From contig BPQB01000047.1 in NCBI GenBank assembly GCA_019973155.2, positions 1 through 64,000 on the forward strand: 64,000 nt of DNA, in the 5' to 3' direction. Source of the DNA: Phanerochaete sordida (lineage: Eukaryota; Basidiomycota; Agaricomycetes; Polyporales; Phanerochaetaceae). Positions within the stretch are counted from its first letter, which is position 1. Every line of letters begins with the position of its first letter. Shown one piece after another: positions 23,427-35,867 of this stretch. The translations under genes were made by a program, and so were the position numbers. The notes under the pieces were generated by a model. It had not been told where the DNA came from and did no database searches. It was given only the letters and a program-made list of their open reading frames with translations.

Positions 23427-24370
23427 CGTTGCACCTGAACGGAGTGTAAGTGAGGACTCAGCCGTTGTAGAGCTGTAACGCACTTCAGGGACAGCTCACA
23501 CCATTATATAGGACCGCTCCCGGATATCTAAACAGTAAGCGACCTAGAAAGGGGCGATTCTCATATCTTCCTTGGACCCTAGTCAGGTTTCCATGCGTCA
23601 GAACAGTGGACAGCGAGCACCCGCCGAACCGGTCAGACACCCGACGCGCCCATCTTTGTTGAACATCCGGACGGTCGCTGAAGAAACACAACATTGTGCA
23701 GGGCGGCCCGTAGAGTGCCCTGACATAGGATCCCAGGGTCGCAGCCGCTCGTCAAGCGTTAGGCCCGCTGGTGGCGACATGTCGGCGGGCAGTCAACTGG
23801 ACCTTTCGCGTCCCGATCAATCGGGAGCTGTACTGGCGCTATGAATCAATGGTCAGGGCAGGAAGGTGATGTCGCGAAATCATGAGAACAGACTGGGTGG
23901 TTTCGTCCAGGACCTTCAATAGGCAGCTGGCGTGCCGATGCTTTGCCGCAGTGATCTGCGTAGAGACCGCAGCGACGGCCGACGTGCACGCACGAGCCAC
24001 TTGACAAACACCATGCGCTTCGAAGAGTTTCTCAGTAAGGTCTTACAATATAATGTAGCGTGCTGCGATGGCGATGAGTGAGATGCACCGAAGAGGACGC
24101 CAGAGCACACCCTTCGTGTGATGCGTAGAAGCCAGAGCCACCTAGAGAGGAGAAGGAACTGATAAAAATATGCACTTGTCGAGACGTCTTAAGCTTCAGC
24201 TGATCTTGTTTGAAACTCTCGCCGTCGACCTATCATGGAAAGCCAGCGGAGGTCAACTTTCGCTGTAGGTCCAACTACTTATGCTACTTGCCGGATGGTT
24301 AGCCATGTCCGATAAGAACAGCAAGGACTTACCTCGACGCCGCCTTTCTATGGGTTAAACACGAAGTATG
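23427..24370. other. upstream region of the oxygenase gene, otherwise empty
   Basis: Contains a TATA box for the oxygenase at 23504-23510 (minus strand TATATAA, about 80 bp before the ATG). No gene seen beyond it. Confidence 0.45.
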
Positions 24371-24590
24371 GCTTGGAAGAAGAACACGGCCCGGAGCCTG
24401 CAGATCCTCTCGCGAGTGAGGCACTTCGCGGCCAATGGAAGGCGTGCGCATTGCAGCCGGACAGTCGAATTTGGTACGTGAGAGACACAAACAGCGTTTC
24501 TAGCCGAGCATGAAAGGTTCGTCGCGGTGATCAGCACCGGGTGCGGCAAGTCCCACGTCACGTTCCTGGTCTTGTTACGTGTATGCTGCA
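24371..24590 (+). pseudogene. fragment resembling the start of a RecQ-like helicase domain (tentative)
   Basis: The plus strand reads EEEHGPEPADPLASEALRGQ WKACALQ, then after a possible short intron QTAFLAEHERFVAVISTGCG KS. The Q-motif/Walker A order (Q...A...HERFVAVxSTGxGKS) matches the first motifs of RecQ-like helicases abundant in basidiomycete accessory DNA. Nothing recognisable continues downstream, so it looks like a relic of a larger gene or element. Confidence 0.35.
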
Positions 24591-25374
24591 CTCAGGTAAT
24601 CTGGCGCAACTTTTACAGAGGTGAGAATGCCAGGAGCCCTCTAGATTATATGTACGGGAGACTCACGACGATTCCCAACCACCTGCGCTTCGGGCGAAGC
24701 TATGCTCCTCACACTGCCTGTACTCTAGGTAGAGCCTCGGACTGCTGTTCATCAAACCAGCAGCTAGGGCTCAACGCCGCCAGAACACATCAGATTACCT
24801 GGACGGTCGGTGCAAATCTCCTGGAACCGCATGCGAGGCACAGCCTGATTCGCGTGCAGCCCTCTCGGGGGCTGCACGACGAAGTTGCCAAAACGTGGCC
24901 TCTCTGCAGCGGCGGCGGCGGTCACAGGTGTCTGCTAGTCGTCTTCTGCAGGACCAGGTGGTGGGAGCAGAGACGCGAAGCAACTATAGGCGAAATGCTA
25001 GTAAGGAGGTTACCGTGGGAACCAATGACCTTATAAGGGTGCCGAACGTCACGTTATATTCGCCAGCAGCCGCGGTCGAGCCAAGCATATCGAATGTTGT
25101 ATGTCGTATGACACCCTCACAGAGCACTTTTGAACGCCTCCGCAGCTCTTTGCCAGGCTTACGCGCTGCCCGCGGCGCTTGCACTGCGGACGCCATCCAA
25201 GCGCCATCCCTCACATCCCAGTTTGGAAGCAACGTTCAACTTGCGAAACTGGCGGATGTGGTAAGAAGCTGACGGCCGCGTATAAGTAGTTCGAAATCGC
25301 TCACGAGCTGCGTAACAGGTTTATTTATGTCTTCCTTTTCCTTGACACGTCGCCACCTCTCCGCCGCGGCGGCC
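24591..25374. other. intergenic leading into Crinkler-like copy C
   Basis: From about 25190 the sequence matches (inverted) the upstream flank of copy A. It includes the core promoter with TATAAG at 25281-25286. No gene seen in 24.6-25.19 kb. Confidence 0.45.
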
Positions 25375-28300
25375 ATGAGCAACGGGCCCCAGACATCCTC
25401 GACGCCACCCAGCGCATCAACCATAGACACCCTGCTTGCAGAGCTCGATAGGCTCTGCTTGGAAGACGATGTGCCAGGTCTGAAGCGGGTACTAGCCAGC
25501 GAAGACGAAATTACCGAGGCTCTTCACCATGACAGTGATCTAGCGCTGCGCTCCGACCGAAGAGTCCAGTTCTTGCAAACAGAGGATGATTTCACCGAAT
25601 CCGACTTGCCAAAGCTCTTGGAGAGGGCTTGCGGAGAAGAGAAGGTGAAGGTCCATCTTCGCTATGACTTCTTCGCCTTTGCAGAAATATCCAAACAGTC
25701 GAAACGTGCGATGGACGCTCTCTGCAAGCTATGTAAAGCGATCTTGGATCAGGGAACGAGTGGCTCGTTTAAAGAAATCCGTAGACTTCGTGAGTACTGA
25801 TCGTCTTCGTAATATTCCATCCTCTCTTTTCTTACTACTCTATCTTCCCAGACGTTTTACGTCGTACCGAGCCGATCACGCATGGACAGGCGACAGCAGA
25901 AGAGCAGGCGAAGGCAGCTCGTGCTAAAGCTATGGACCGTACGTCGTCGCTCGCAATCATCTTTATTCTAGACAGTTCGCTGATACATTTACCATGTGTG
26001 TCGATGGTGTATAGAACAACGTATGTGCCTAGTACTGTTCGCTTTTGACGACGCTAATGATGTCTTAGTCACCATTGCTGCATGGAAGACACGGCTTGTT
26101 GGCGATTATACCAAGTTGGCCTATGAGTCTATCCTTGCCATGAAGAGCGGTGCACCATCACACGAAGCATACCACAACGTCTTGCCCATTATCCAGAGTT
26201 CGGGCACCGGGAAATCGAGGATGGCGGATGAGCTCTCTAGGTTGATATTCACTCTGCCGCTGACTATGCACCAAGCGTCCACGGATGGGTTCGGTGAGTA
26301 CATATCGAAGCTTTGCTCACCTTTCGTGCTGCTAAGACATTCTAGTCTATCCTCTGCCCGATACCAACGTGGTCGAATATTTGGTCGCCACTTGCATCGA
26401 GAATGGCGCCAGGTTGCGTCATATGCAGTTTCTCTACAGCCTCGTCCAGGTAGCCTCAGAATATTTGAAGGCGATGGATCCCAACAAATCTCTCTACGAC
26501 TCTCTTGGCGCACTCGCTCTGGCTTGGAAGACGTACCTGGAAGAGAAGGTTGGATCGATCACCAGGCGCACGCAACTGTACGGCGAAGCGATCAAGGTGC
26601 GCGGCATACATTCTTATCTTGTGAACTAAGCTCGTACTAATATTTTTGACATTTGTTCAGCGCGCACCAACGTTTGTAAAAGGGTTCGGAATCGTCAATG
26701 AGGCTTACGTCAGGTTTCAAGTTCAAGGCAGTCTCGAGAGCCTCGTCGGAGCTATCAAGAGCCGCTTGAGCAGCTCTGCGATGGATGATCTGCCATCTGT
26801 CATCATCCTGTTTACGGTCGACGAAGTCGACAGCTTGTCGAAGGTCAAGATGAGACGATCTAACGCATCTAACGATGCGCCGCTGACGGCGTACGACATC
26901 TTCCTCTCGTCGCTCCAAGGTTTCGACCTGTGTTTGCCATACTTCATCCTCACTCTGTCCACTCATTCCCGACTCGACAAGCATGCCCCGGCTCGCAGAC
27001 ATCATAATCCACGCCGAGGCGGTAGCCTAGATGCAATCCATCAGGCTCCCTGGACCGAGCTCCCCTTCGACTGCCACCCTAACGACAAGCCGCTATACAC
27101 TCACGGCGAGCTGACCATTGACGGCGCTGCAAAACCCTCGTTCATGGCTCGATTCGGACGCCCAATGTAAGTGTATGACCACAGTGCGATGCCATAGGCC
27201 AATCTGCTCATCGAATCTAGGTTTTTCTCCAGGCTGGAGGCCTTGCAGTCCATTGAACTCGCAGCGGAGGAAGTCGAAGAAAGCCTTGTCCAGCTGGCCT
27301 TTCTGAAGGTTACGGGATACAGTCCCGCAGGCTTGCGCAGGGAGCTCTCCTCTCCGGGATCAAACATGCAGTCTCGATACCAGCTCACTCTAGCCATCGC
27401 CGCGATAAGGGTCCTCCTCGAATTCGACATCTCACGCGAACCAGCACGGGACCTCGCGCAGGACCTAGTAGCTCGGCACATGCTCATCGTGTTCGGCGTC
27501 CCCGAGCACCGCGAGTACATGCGCATGGGCGCCCCGTCTGAGCCCCTCCTCGCCCACGTCGCCGCCCACGTCATGAATGAACACACACAGATCGATGTCG
27601 TCGGCGCCCTAGCCAGCGCAATGAAGGCGGGCCAGATCGACAAAGGGCAGCGCGGCGAGCTCGTCGGGAGGCTGCTCATGATCCTCGCGCATGACAAGGC
27701 GGCCCGGATGTGCCACTCTGTCCGCACATCTGCCGCCGGCCAATCGCAGGCGATCAACTGGAGCGAGAAGGTGCCCGTCCTGACCTTCCTGCAGGCGCTC
27801 TTTGCTGAGGAGCACCACGCGACCATCGCAGGCTGCACGCCCGACAACATCCGGAGCAGCCTTGTCACCCTCGAGGAGGCCTTTCGCGGTGCCTTCGTAC
27901 GCTTCTCGCACTTCGTGCGCCTTGGCCAGAACAACATGATCGACCCGCACGTCGGCGCTGCCGCTCTCGCGCGGGGCATGGCGTTCCATTGCAACCACAC
28001 GCAGCCCGAATACGACATAGTCATCCCCGTACTCATGCCCTCGAAGGACTCGGACGCAGATCCGATGATCCACGCGGACAACGTCACCTTCATCATTGTG
28101 CAAGTCAAGTCGCGCTCTCAGAGCACCCACGTCGAGGTCGAGGCCAAGCGCTACATGCTGCCCCGTCCCCAGCCCTACATCGTGATCAGCATGCAGCTCG
28201 GCGTGCAGCACAAGGCTGATCTTCGCGGTTTTGCTCAGGACGACGGGGACACGGCTAAGAGCCGGAAATCCGCCGGAAGGAAGGTTGATTACGAGGTCAT

Positions 28301-28721
28301 GGAAGAGGACATCGAGGAAGAACCCGAGCCTTACTACAAAGACGCGGAGGCAGAGACGATGGCTCCTGCCACGAGCGGCAAACTTCAGCAGAAAGGCAAG
28401 GCGCAGGGGGAAAATAAGCCGCGGGCGATATCGAAGCTTGCCGCCGGGGTGGCAGCCAAACTCCCTAGTTTCGGCGTGACCACGCGGACCGCAGTCAAGG
28501 AGACCGCCGCCGCCGCTACCAAAAGCAAGCGCTACGCGATCGACGCGAAAGGCTGCTCGTCCTCCGTCTACGGTGTCATTAACCCAGAACAGGAGGCGAG
28601 CTACGCGTCCCTCCTCGCCAGCCGCGGTGTCCTCGCCGAACACGCCAGGCGGCGGAAGATACTCGACTGCGTCAGGCATATGAAGTCTGAGTGGGTGCGG
28701 AACGAGCCTTGCTTTGAATGA
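25375..28721 (+). CDS. Crinkler-like NTPase-nuclease, copy C, with premature stop near the C-terminus
   Basis: Near-identical to copy A through every domain: N-terminus TIDTLLAELDRLCLEDDVPG, Walker A IIQSSGTGKSRMADELS (near 26190), Walker B VIILFTVDEVDSL (near 26810), FMARFGRPM, FDISREPARDLAQDLV, PEYDIVIPVLM, and the putative catalytic FIIVQVKSR (near 28095-28115). Introns are at the same places as in copy A, including two introns around a possible 6-nt exon AACAAC near 26014. The frame meets a TGA at 28719-28721 where copy A has the Trp of CFDWVED. The reading frame beyond is open for 14 more codons to the homologous stop at 28764-28766. The lost tail is short and lies outside all recognised motifs, so the protein may still work. 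Confidence 0.75.
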
Positions 28722-28766
28722 GTGAAGGACGACGACCTCAGCGTGAAGTCCACGGAGGACAAGTAG

Positions 28767-30025
28767 GTCGTAGATGTATGTTCGCGCATGCAGAGCCGTG
28801 ACTGAATCTCGGTCCATAAACATGTATATTACTCGAAATCCCTTTACGGCGGGAATTGGATTGATTCCCTCATATTTTCCTATGCCCGCATGCTCGTCCC
28901 GCACTGCAGTCCATCAGCAGCTTGTAGCAACTAGAGGCGCCGCTCGACAGACGCTTTCCAAGTCCTCTCGTTTTCTCATAGAGGCACAGAGTGCGTACGA
29001 TGAACCAGCGCATGTTGCATGGGCACGCACGCTGTCCTCGTCAAATTTAGCACTGCGCGCGATGCTCATAGAGGCAGCCTCTGAAGCCAAGAGACGTCCG
29101 CACGTGACAATGATGGAGACGACGAAGTAATATGCGATGATGCGGCGTGATAGTTTGTGCAAGTAATCGGCTCTCTTTGGAAAATGGGGTAATCCAGGAA
29201 GGAAGAGGAGGGACGAGAGCTGACATTTCGTACGAGCGCGCCCGACGGCGCGATTCTATGAACGCGCATTCGCGGCAACACTCCGCGAACTCACTAGAGG
29301 CAACAAGGATTCTGTATTTTTGATATCATAGCAAGCTGTATGTCGAAGTGTCGCTGCTCGCACTCCTGCCCTCGGCGGCCTCTGTCCTCCGTATGAAGGA
29401 CGCAAACACTCCAGCGCCGGAGATCTGCGCGGCGTACCGGTACTTACTGTTCTCGACAACGTCCACTAAGCTCGTTTGCGGTATGCTGCAGAGGCCGATT
29501 CTGCTGCATTGCGCTGAAACACCCATTGCTGGAGACTGGGCGTATGTGCTACCGGGACTCGCGTGAGGGGATCGGGCGCGCCAGCCTGAGGGCCGGCTTG
29601 GGGCCAGCAGACCACACTATCATACCACAGCGCGGCCGGCTCGTGCTCCACGTCGCTGTGTTAGTCGAGGTTTTTGGTCACGAAACGTGAGCGCCGCTAA
29701 TGCATCGGCGAGTGTCGCGACGCTCAGGTAAGACGCTACATAATCGCGATAGATTATCATGGGTGTAAGGGGAGCAAGGGGAGTTCACATGAGCATCTCA
29801 GTATGTGCGCGCTGTGAGTACCCAACCGCTTTGGTATTATGATCGCGGTAACACTCAATACTTACCTTCTTACATCTGGAAGAACAGTCCGACCGCTACA
29901 TTCAAAGACTAGCTGCAAAATGTAGCTCGTTCAGATACGAGTCGCAGACCACCATTGTGTACATCCGCCAGAGTTTGTTCAGACTATCGCAGAATCATAT
30001 GCGCAATGCTATCGACTTGATCTTT
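28767..30025. other. intergenic between convergent genes
   Basis: 1.2 kb between copy C and the first glutaminase. No gene, repeat or RNA recognised. Short open frames here lack family resemblance or splice support. Confidence 0.4.
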
Positions 30026-33000
30026 CTAGGTACTCTGATATGTTGGTGGCGGTTCCAGCCTGTGAATCACCTGCCGCAAGTCCTCAACCTCCTGCCTCAG
30101 ACCTCGCACGTAGCCCCCACTAGCTCCCAGCGACAAATCTCCAAGATTGCCGCTCTCTGCGGCCGGGTCGGCACCAGGACCATGCGTACTAGCACCCGCG
30201 ATGGCAGCATCTGAAAGCACCTGCGTTCGCTGGTGTTGCGCCTCGCGGCGAGACTTCTCTGTCAGTCGGATGGCCGCAGCGTCGGTTGCGTCGGAAGTCG
30301 TGCTTTGAATTTCGTAAGGGTGAATTTTGCTTATCTCGGCTTGCTCTACGCCATGAGGTTCTCCGATCTTGCGCAGGATGTAGATCAGTGTGAAAATAAT
30401 CAGCACGACTCCGACTATAGATCCGACGATAGCGCCTGCAATGATTGCCTTGTTTGACTTCGAGCCTCTAGACGTCCCGAGTATTGAAGATGCGGATGCG
30501 GGCATCATGATTGTTGCGTTTGGTATGCTATCGCAGCAAGAGTATTTAGAAAGCAAACCGTGCCACCATGGAGTAGATATACCTCAAGGCAAGAGGTGCG
30601 AACATCGCTCCTACCTTCGGGCTACAGAGACGGTAAGAAATGGGATACATATTTGAATCTGAATTTCCGTACCTCCCTGCAGCTCCGTACGAGTTGTTAT
30701 TGTGGAACGCGGTGTTGATCAAGGGAGAGAACATCGCCAATGTACTGTTATCCGCAAAGATATCCCAGGTTGGGTTGATCAAACCGTCGCGAACTGTAGA
30801 ATTTGTCATGGTCATTGCGGTGAATAGATTCCAGGCTGAAGTTAGATTTTAGAGCTGGTTCTGAGACATCAACGAAACAATTCGCACCAACATCCTGATG
30901 GGCATATCCGTTGTACAACGGTACTCCATCTAACAGCAATTGGAATACTGCTATAAGCATTTAGACGCAAGGAATGCGAGTGTGCACAGACTTGGAGTGT
31001 GGACGAACAGGCTTTCGACAAAGGTTGTTTCTGAGTTGTAGACCTGTACCATGTCGTAAGTGAGTCGCAAATGGAAGTACTAGAGGGAGGGCTCGCCAAA
31101 TCGTCAACCAAGTTCGTTCCCAGCAGCTTGTCCGCATACAGGTTGTACACCACAGCCCAGGTGTCAGGCTCTGAAAATCTAGCCGTGATGTGCGCGGGAA
31201 AGTCTTTGGAGCTCGACGATAGGGCGCTGGACGTCCAGAAGCTGGTATACGACTGACTGATGTTCTACAGGTGCATTTGTCAGTCGCTGGTAGGCTGAGG
31301 GCAATAGGTTAGAAATGAGACACTTGCCAAATATCTTACTGTGTCTTCCTGCTGTCCGCTCGCTGCGCTGATCTGCGACATTGCAGCAATTGCGATGATG
31401 CCCTTAATAGCTAGGTTAGGTTCGCCAGCAAAAGCTCCATCAAACTGTGCAGGAATTCTACATTGTGGTCAGCCGCACGAGATTGCCAGAAAGTTGTTTC
31501 AACATACTGATCCACCTGGAGCGGCCATGTAGAGTTGACAAGGTATTCTGTCCACCGTTTTAGAAGCGGATACTATGAATGTGGGTAAGAATCGAAGAAT
31601 ATACGCAGAAAAGTCACTCGCATATTCGCCAATCAGAGACCCATCCCCGGTAGCTCGGGCGTGAGCTAGCGTCATGATGAGCATGTTTCCGGTCTCTGCA
31701 TAGTGATGAGTGCCCTTTTTGCGTGAGGATACAGATTGTGGCTTACGCTCCACGCCTTGACTAGACACGGGTGCGGCGGGTCCTGATGCATTGGGATACG
31801 AGCTACCTGTATTCGTAATCTCAGAACCCGTGAACTGCACCACATAAAAGAACCGAACCTATATCCGCAGGCGCGAATGCCTCATGCCACGATGATGAGC
31901 TTGCAAAATCCAGGATAGGCCTCAGAAGCCAGCCTCCGAGTGTGGCGTTGATCGTGAGAAAGAACGGGAATGCGCCGTAAAGTATCTCCACAGGATTGAC
32001 CCTCCCGTTGAGTGACGAATCAATATCCTTCATGAACATCTTGACGTCAGAGACGTCGTACTGACCCGCCGACCCGCCGACAGTCAGCTCTGTGGACGCC
32101 ATCACTTGACGCGCCGCCAGTGAAACAAGGTCGACGAGCTGTGGCGAGATCGTCGCAGCGTTTTTCGCAAACGACTCGTCTAACCCCACGGCACGATCCA
32201 TAGTTGACTGAAAGTTTTGCAGATACGAAGTGACCTGGGACCACTTATGTTTAAGTATCCCGGACATTGGTCAGTCTTGTAGGCGACGCACCAGACTAGA
32301 AGCGCTTCCGCTCGTGGCCCAGTACGGACTGCGCATTTCTGTCGCGTCTGACGAATTCATGAACACGATCGCGGGATCTCGTGTCAAAGCCACAGCCCAT
32401 ACGACAGGATTTGTCGTTTCTGTCACGAGGCCGAGATCCATGGAGACAGCAAAAACCTCAAAGCTATTTCTGTAGAAGCTGTCAGAAAAACCACAGTACT
32501 CCCTGATCGAGGACATACGCATTGATAGCCATAGGGCCACGATTACTTTGATTCGTCAAATGTCCTTCAATCTTGAATTGCGCTCGAGTAGCAGGCGCCA
32601 GATCCGCCTGCCATGTCGTATTATGCTCCGTCTGAAAAACAGGCTTGAGATGTGCGCTCACGGAGATGTCCTGGTACTCACGCTCAACGCTCCGAAGTAT
32701 AAGGTAGCATCTTGTGCCTGGCGACCTTTCTCAGCTAATGGCTGGGGCTCGACCAGGAGTGCTTCGTGAAGGATGACGGGGCCAGTCGTCGTGTTCCAGT
32801 ACATAGGCGAACTGCGATCTCCAGAAAGCCATTCTTTGAATGGTAAGACGATTGCTAGACGAGCAAGCTTCATCGCAGTCAAACAATTTACCTCCGGTAA
32901 TGTCAAGATAAACCTGGACAGCGTGAGGCTGTCCGTCATTTGATGCCGCCGTGAGAGAAACGTAGCTGATAGGAAACGACTGCTTCACGGGGTCTGTCGG

Positions 33001-33514
33001 CTATCCGAGGCTTAACGCATAACTTCGGGAAGTAAACATAATGGCGACGTACTTCGATAGGCGACAAGTACGTGACATTGACATCGATTGGTCCTGCATT
33101 CACGCACATTATGGTTCGTGTCGGTGTTATCTGCAGGTTTGTGATCGCCACCGCTTTGAATCCAGGGTCAGGCAATCCGAGCCATGCATATGACATATTG
33201 TCGTTGTTGTCTATGCGAATTTGTCCCGACCACCCCAGCGGTGGTCCGGACTGGGGACCGCGGTAGCGTCAGCATTTCCTGAAGTCATAAAGGACTTGGT
33301 AAATACATACATTGTTCCAGAAAACAGGCCAGATATTGGGCGGGCGATGATCACTGGGTCCAACGTTGACGTTGGTCATGTTCATCCACGTACTCAAGTA
33401 AGGGCTGCGCACAGCGAGGGGGGGCCATGATGTCCAGAGAGATTTGCTGAGCTGAGCTTCCGCGCAAAGAAGCACCGACATGACAGTCAGGAGGGTACAC
33501 GATAGCGGAAGCAT
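30026..33514 (-). CDS. GtaA-type glutaminase, membrane-anchored, paralogue 1
   Basis: Predicted extracellular enzyme of the glutaminase A family (N-terminal GtaA_N, six-hairpin GtaA domain, DUF1793), which in Aspergillus releases ammonia and glutamate from glutamine. The start at 33514 gives a signal peptide (MLPLSCTLLTVMSVLLCAEA) and the family opening QLSKSLWTSWPPLAVRSPYL. Later come LQITPTRTIM, NVTYLSPIE, QSFPISYVSLTAASNDGQP, the core LVSLAARQVMASTELTVGG, ILYGAFPFFLTINATLGGWL and ETGNMLIMTLAHARATGDGS. A stretch reading YNLYADKLLGTNLVDD follows. About 15 or more introns of 50-60 nt interrupt it. Unlike the secreted ascomycete enzyme it ends with a membrane helix (forward about 30385-30460), a basic stop-transfer stretch, and a tail of about 115 residues with a heptad segment (LRQEVEDLRQVIHRLE) and a terminal PPPTYQST (PPxY motif). 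Confidence 0.8.
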
Positions 33515-34749
33515 CTCCGGCTGAATGTGTCAAGATACTCTAGGGTAGAAGTGTTATGCAAAGTGAGGCATGGCTCGCACCTCTTCAAGAAAGCATCCAC
33601 TATGATCGCAGCCACAGACGATAACCGAGCGGCCTCCACTTTGGCATATCTGCGCAGAGTCAGCACTGTTATGTCGAGCGCATCAGTCAAATTATGTGCA
33701 TGGGAGTGTTCTGCGGACAAGCTCCATCGCTATCACAGTTCCGCATGCGTTATACATGTCTATGTGTACAACAGCCACGTCCCTGCAGCGATGCGTTATC
33801 AGGTCGCCAGAACGCTCGACCCTCTTCCATGTACTCACTTCCCATGGCGCGTCAGGCAGAATATTCTCGCTTGCTGCAGCTTTGCGGGAAGTAGACTCAA
33901 ATATTATCATAATTCGAATGTCAGCACGTACATGGATTCAAACTAACATACTGTTCATCGCTGACCTGCCCTAGCTGCGTGTGTGGCGCACACAGGCTTA
34001 CAGCAGTGGTCTCCGCGCTCCGATTGCCTAGGGACTGAAACGAACAATGACGATAGATGTCAGCAGCCGCTGCAAAAGATGACATCACATACAATCATCA
34101 CGCAAGCCCATCATGCAGTCCGCCCTACGGAACATTTGCGGTGCCTGACCTGACGGCAATCATGGCCGGTTTGCCCCGCCACCGAGAGCGAAGTATTGCA
34201 TTTTCCTAGTCTTAGGGACGCTTTTCGCACTCTCACCGTCGCTATCTTCCCCAAATACGGACGGGGCCTGAGATGATGTGCGCCAAGAAATCCACGCAAT
34301 TTTGATTCTAGCGGCGCGCATGGACTCAACCAACGTGCGTTTGGGAAGCGATGTCATGCTGCAGGGTGACTATAATTTCAGTAGACGCAGGACTGCCACG
34401 CGAAGTAATGCCATCTGTACCTATCACGTTGTCGCAAAATTAAGGCTGCGGCGCAGGTAGTGAAGCGAGGATGGCATTTCCGCTGTGACATTCAAATGCG
34501 CCAGTCGAATACACGATCTGAATGATATGATAGAAAGGGCGTTAGACAAATCCGGTGCGCATATAGGAACCAATGGCAGGAATCCAGAAAGTGGATATAC
34601 AGCGCTATCAACGCAGCTGTTGTACGCTCACGGCCACATGAGAAGATTTGTAATTCAGCTGTTCTTGGCATTCCCGCGCCGACAGACCGCGGACACCTTG
34701 ATTGACGCATCACAGAGCCAGATGCGCCCAATCGAGCCGTCGAGAACTT
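33515..34749. other. intergenic upstream of glutaminase paralogue 1
   Basis: No convincing gene. A minus-strand stretch near 34170-34350 is open and reads SVFGEDSDGESAKSVPKTRK, which could be an orphan exon, but nothing else supports it. Confidence 0.4.
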
Positions 34750-35195
34750 AGCGCAAAGCATCTTATCATACTACGTCTCTAGCACAGCGTAAAGAACAGT
34801 CAAAAATACTGGAAGCACTCACGATGGCGTCTCGCAACCCTCTTCTTTACGACAGCTGTGCCGGGGCTGTTCGCCTCCCGCACGTTCGATGCCGCCAAAT
34901 TCCCGTATCGTCTGCACCTCGGAATGCCCTGGACGTCCTCACACAGCGCCCGCTCGACTGTAAAGTTCACCACGAGTCACATTATGTCCTCCTCTTTAAT
35001 CTTGGCATGTGCGCTCGAGCTCCACTGCCACAAGGAGACAACGCTTGCGTCTGCGACGTTTGCGAGCTGCGACGCCGGTGGCGCTTGCCCGTCGCGTGTA
35101 GCCGCAGCGCGGCAGAGTAAGACAGCCCTGCCGGATGCAGAGACTGCGCTCGCGTCATGTCCATGCCCGCTGGTGATATGTGAAGGTGTAGAGGG
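34750..35195 (-). pseudogene. broken copy of the NSE3/MAGE gene 3' end, fragment 1
   Basis: Matches the last exon and 3' flank of the intact gene at 41.6-43.1 kb. The start of the match shares CTGCATCCGGCAGGGCT exactly (gene: QACIRQG). Then EEDI and VVNFTVERA correspond to EEDIARFVADFMVERA of the gene. The 3' ends align through CAGCTGTCGT and beyond the stop. Frameshifts and a stop (after KIKEEDIM) break the frame. It lies about 1.3 kb upstream of glutaminase 1, as fragment 2 lies upstream of glutaminase 2. Confidence 0.75.
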
Positions 35196-35867
35196 TCGAC
35201 GTGGTTGCATTAATGCTCAGTCAATCGAGGTACGTCGTCGGCTTGGCTGTGAGCAGTGCTGCAGATCAGATGATGGTTTCCGCGGAGAATATCCACTTAG
35301 TGTTGGGCGGGTTTATACCAGGGTAAGCCGCAGTCATGATAAGGCTCAGGTCCAGTCCGGATCTCGAGGCATGTCCGTGCACGTCGGTGCAGCTATACGA
35401 CCTATAGGCTATGAGTGCAAACGTCAGCAGGGAGGACGTCCAATCCGGAACGTGCCTGTCTCGATTCGTTCGTGAACGTCCTTATCCTTCAACTTCGATT
35501 ATCCATGCACTTTCTAAGGCTCCTTTGGCGATTCTCGCCACGAGTCTGCATGGCCTGCGTCAAAGTGATGCGACTTTGAGTTCCATGGCTGACGGAAGCG
35601 AATATTAAAATATAATGGTATGCATATGTGCGCACGTTTCTGCAGGGTTTCCTTTGTACATGGACGCATTTATGTCTGTTGAGGCAGTCGATGTCGTCAC
35701 CCCCATCGTTGAGACTCATTTTCACCTACGTATCGCATGTAGCTACTTCCCAAATACTCCACAGAGAAGTATTTAACTGTCTGTAGATAGTGTATGGCCA
35801 CATGTGGACCCCGCGGACGCCTGGAAAATCTCATACACTAAGTGGGATATATTCAGCTTCCCTGTCG
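35196..35867. other. intergenic
   Basis: Spacer between NSE3 fragment 1 and the 3' end of glutaminase paralogue 2. No gene seen. Confidence 0.4.

Noticed and set aside
23572..23844. Plus-strand open frame upstream of the oxygenase gene
   Set aside because: It overlaps the region just upstream of the oxygenase promoter, with no motif or splice support.
27101..28904. Very long open frames antisense to Crinkler copy C (and the equivalents at 10.9-11.7 kb for copy A)
   Set aside because: They exist because of GC-rich codon choice on the coding strand. Their translations are low-complexity and have no introns or start context, while the sense frame carries all the motifs.
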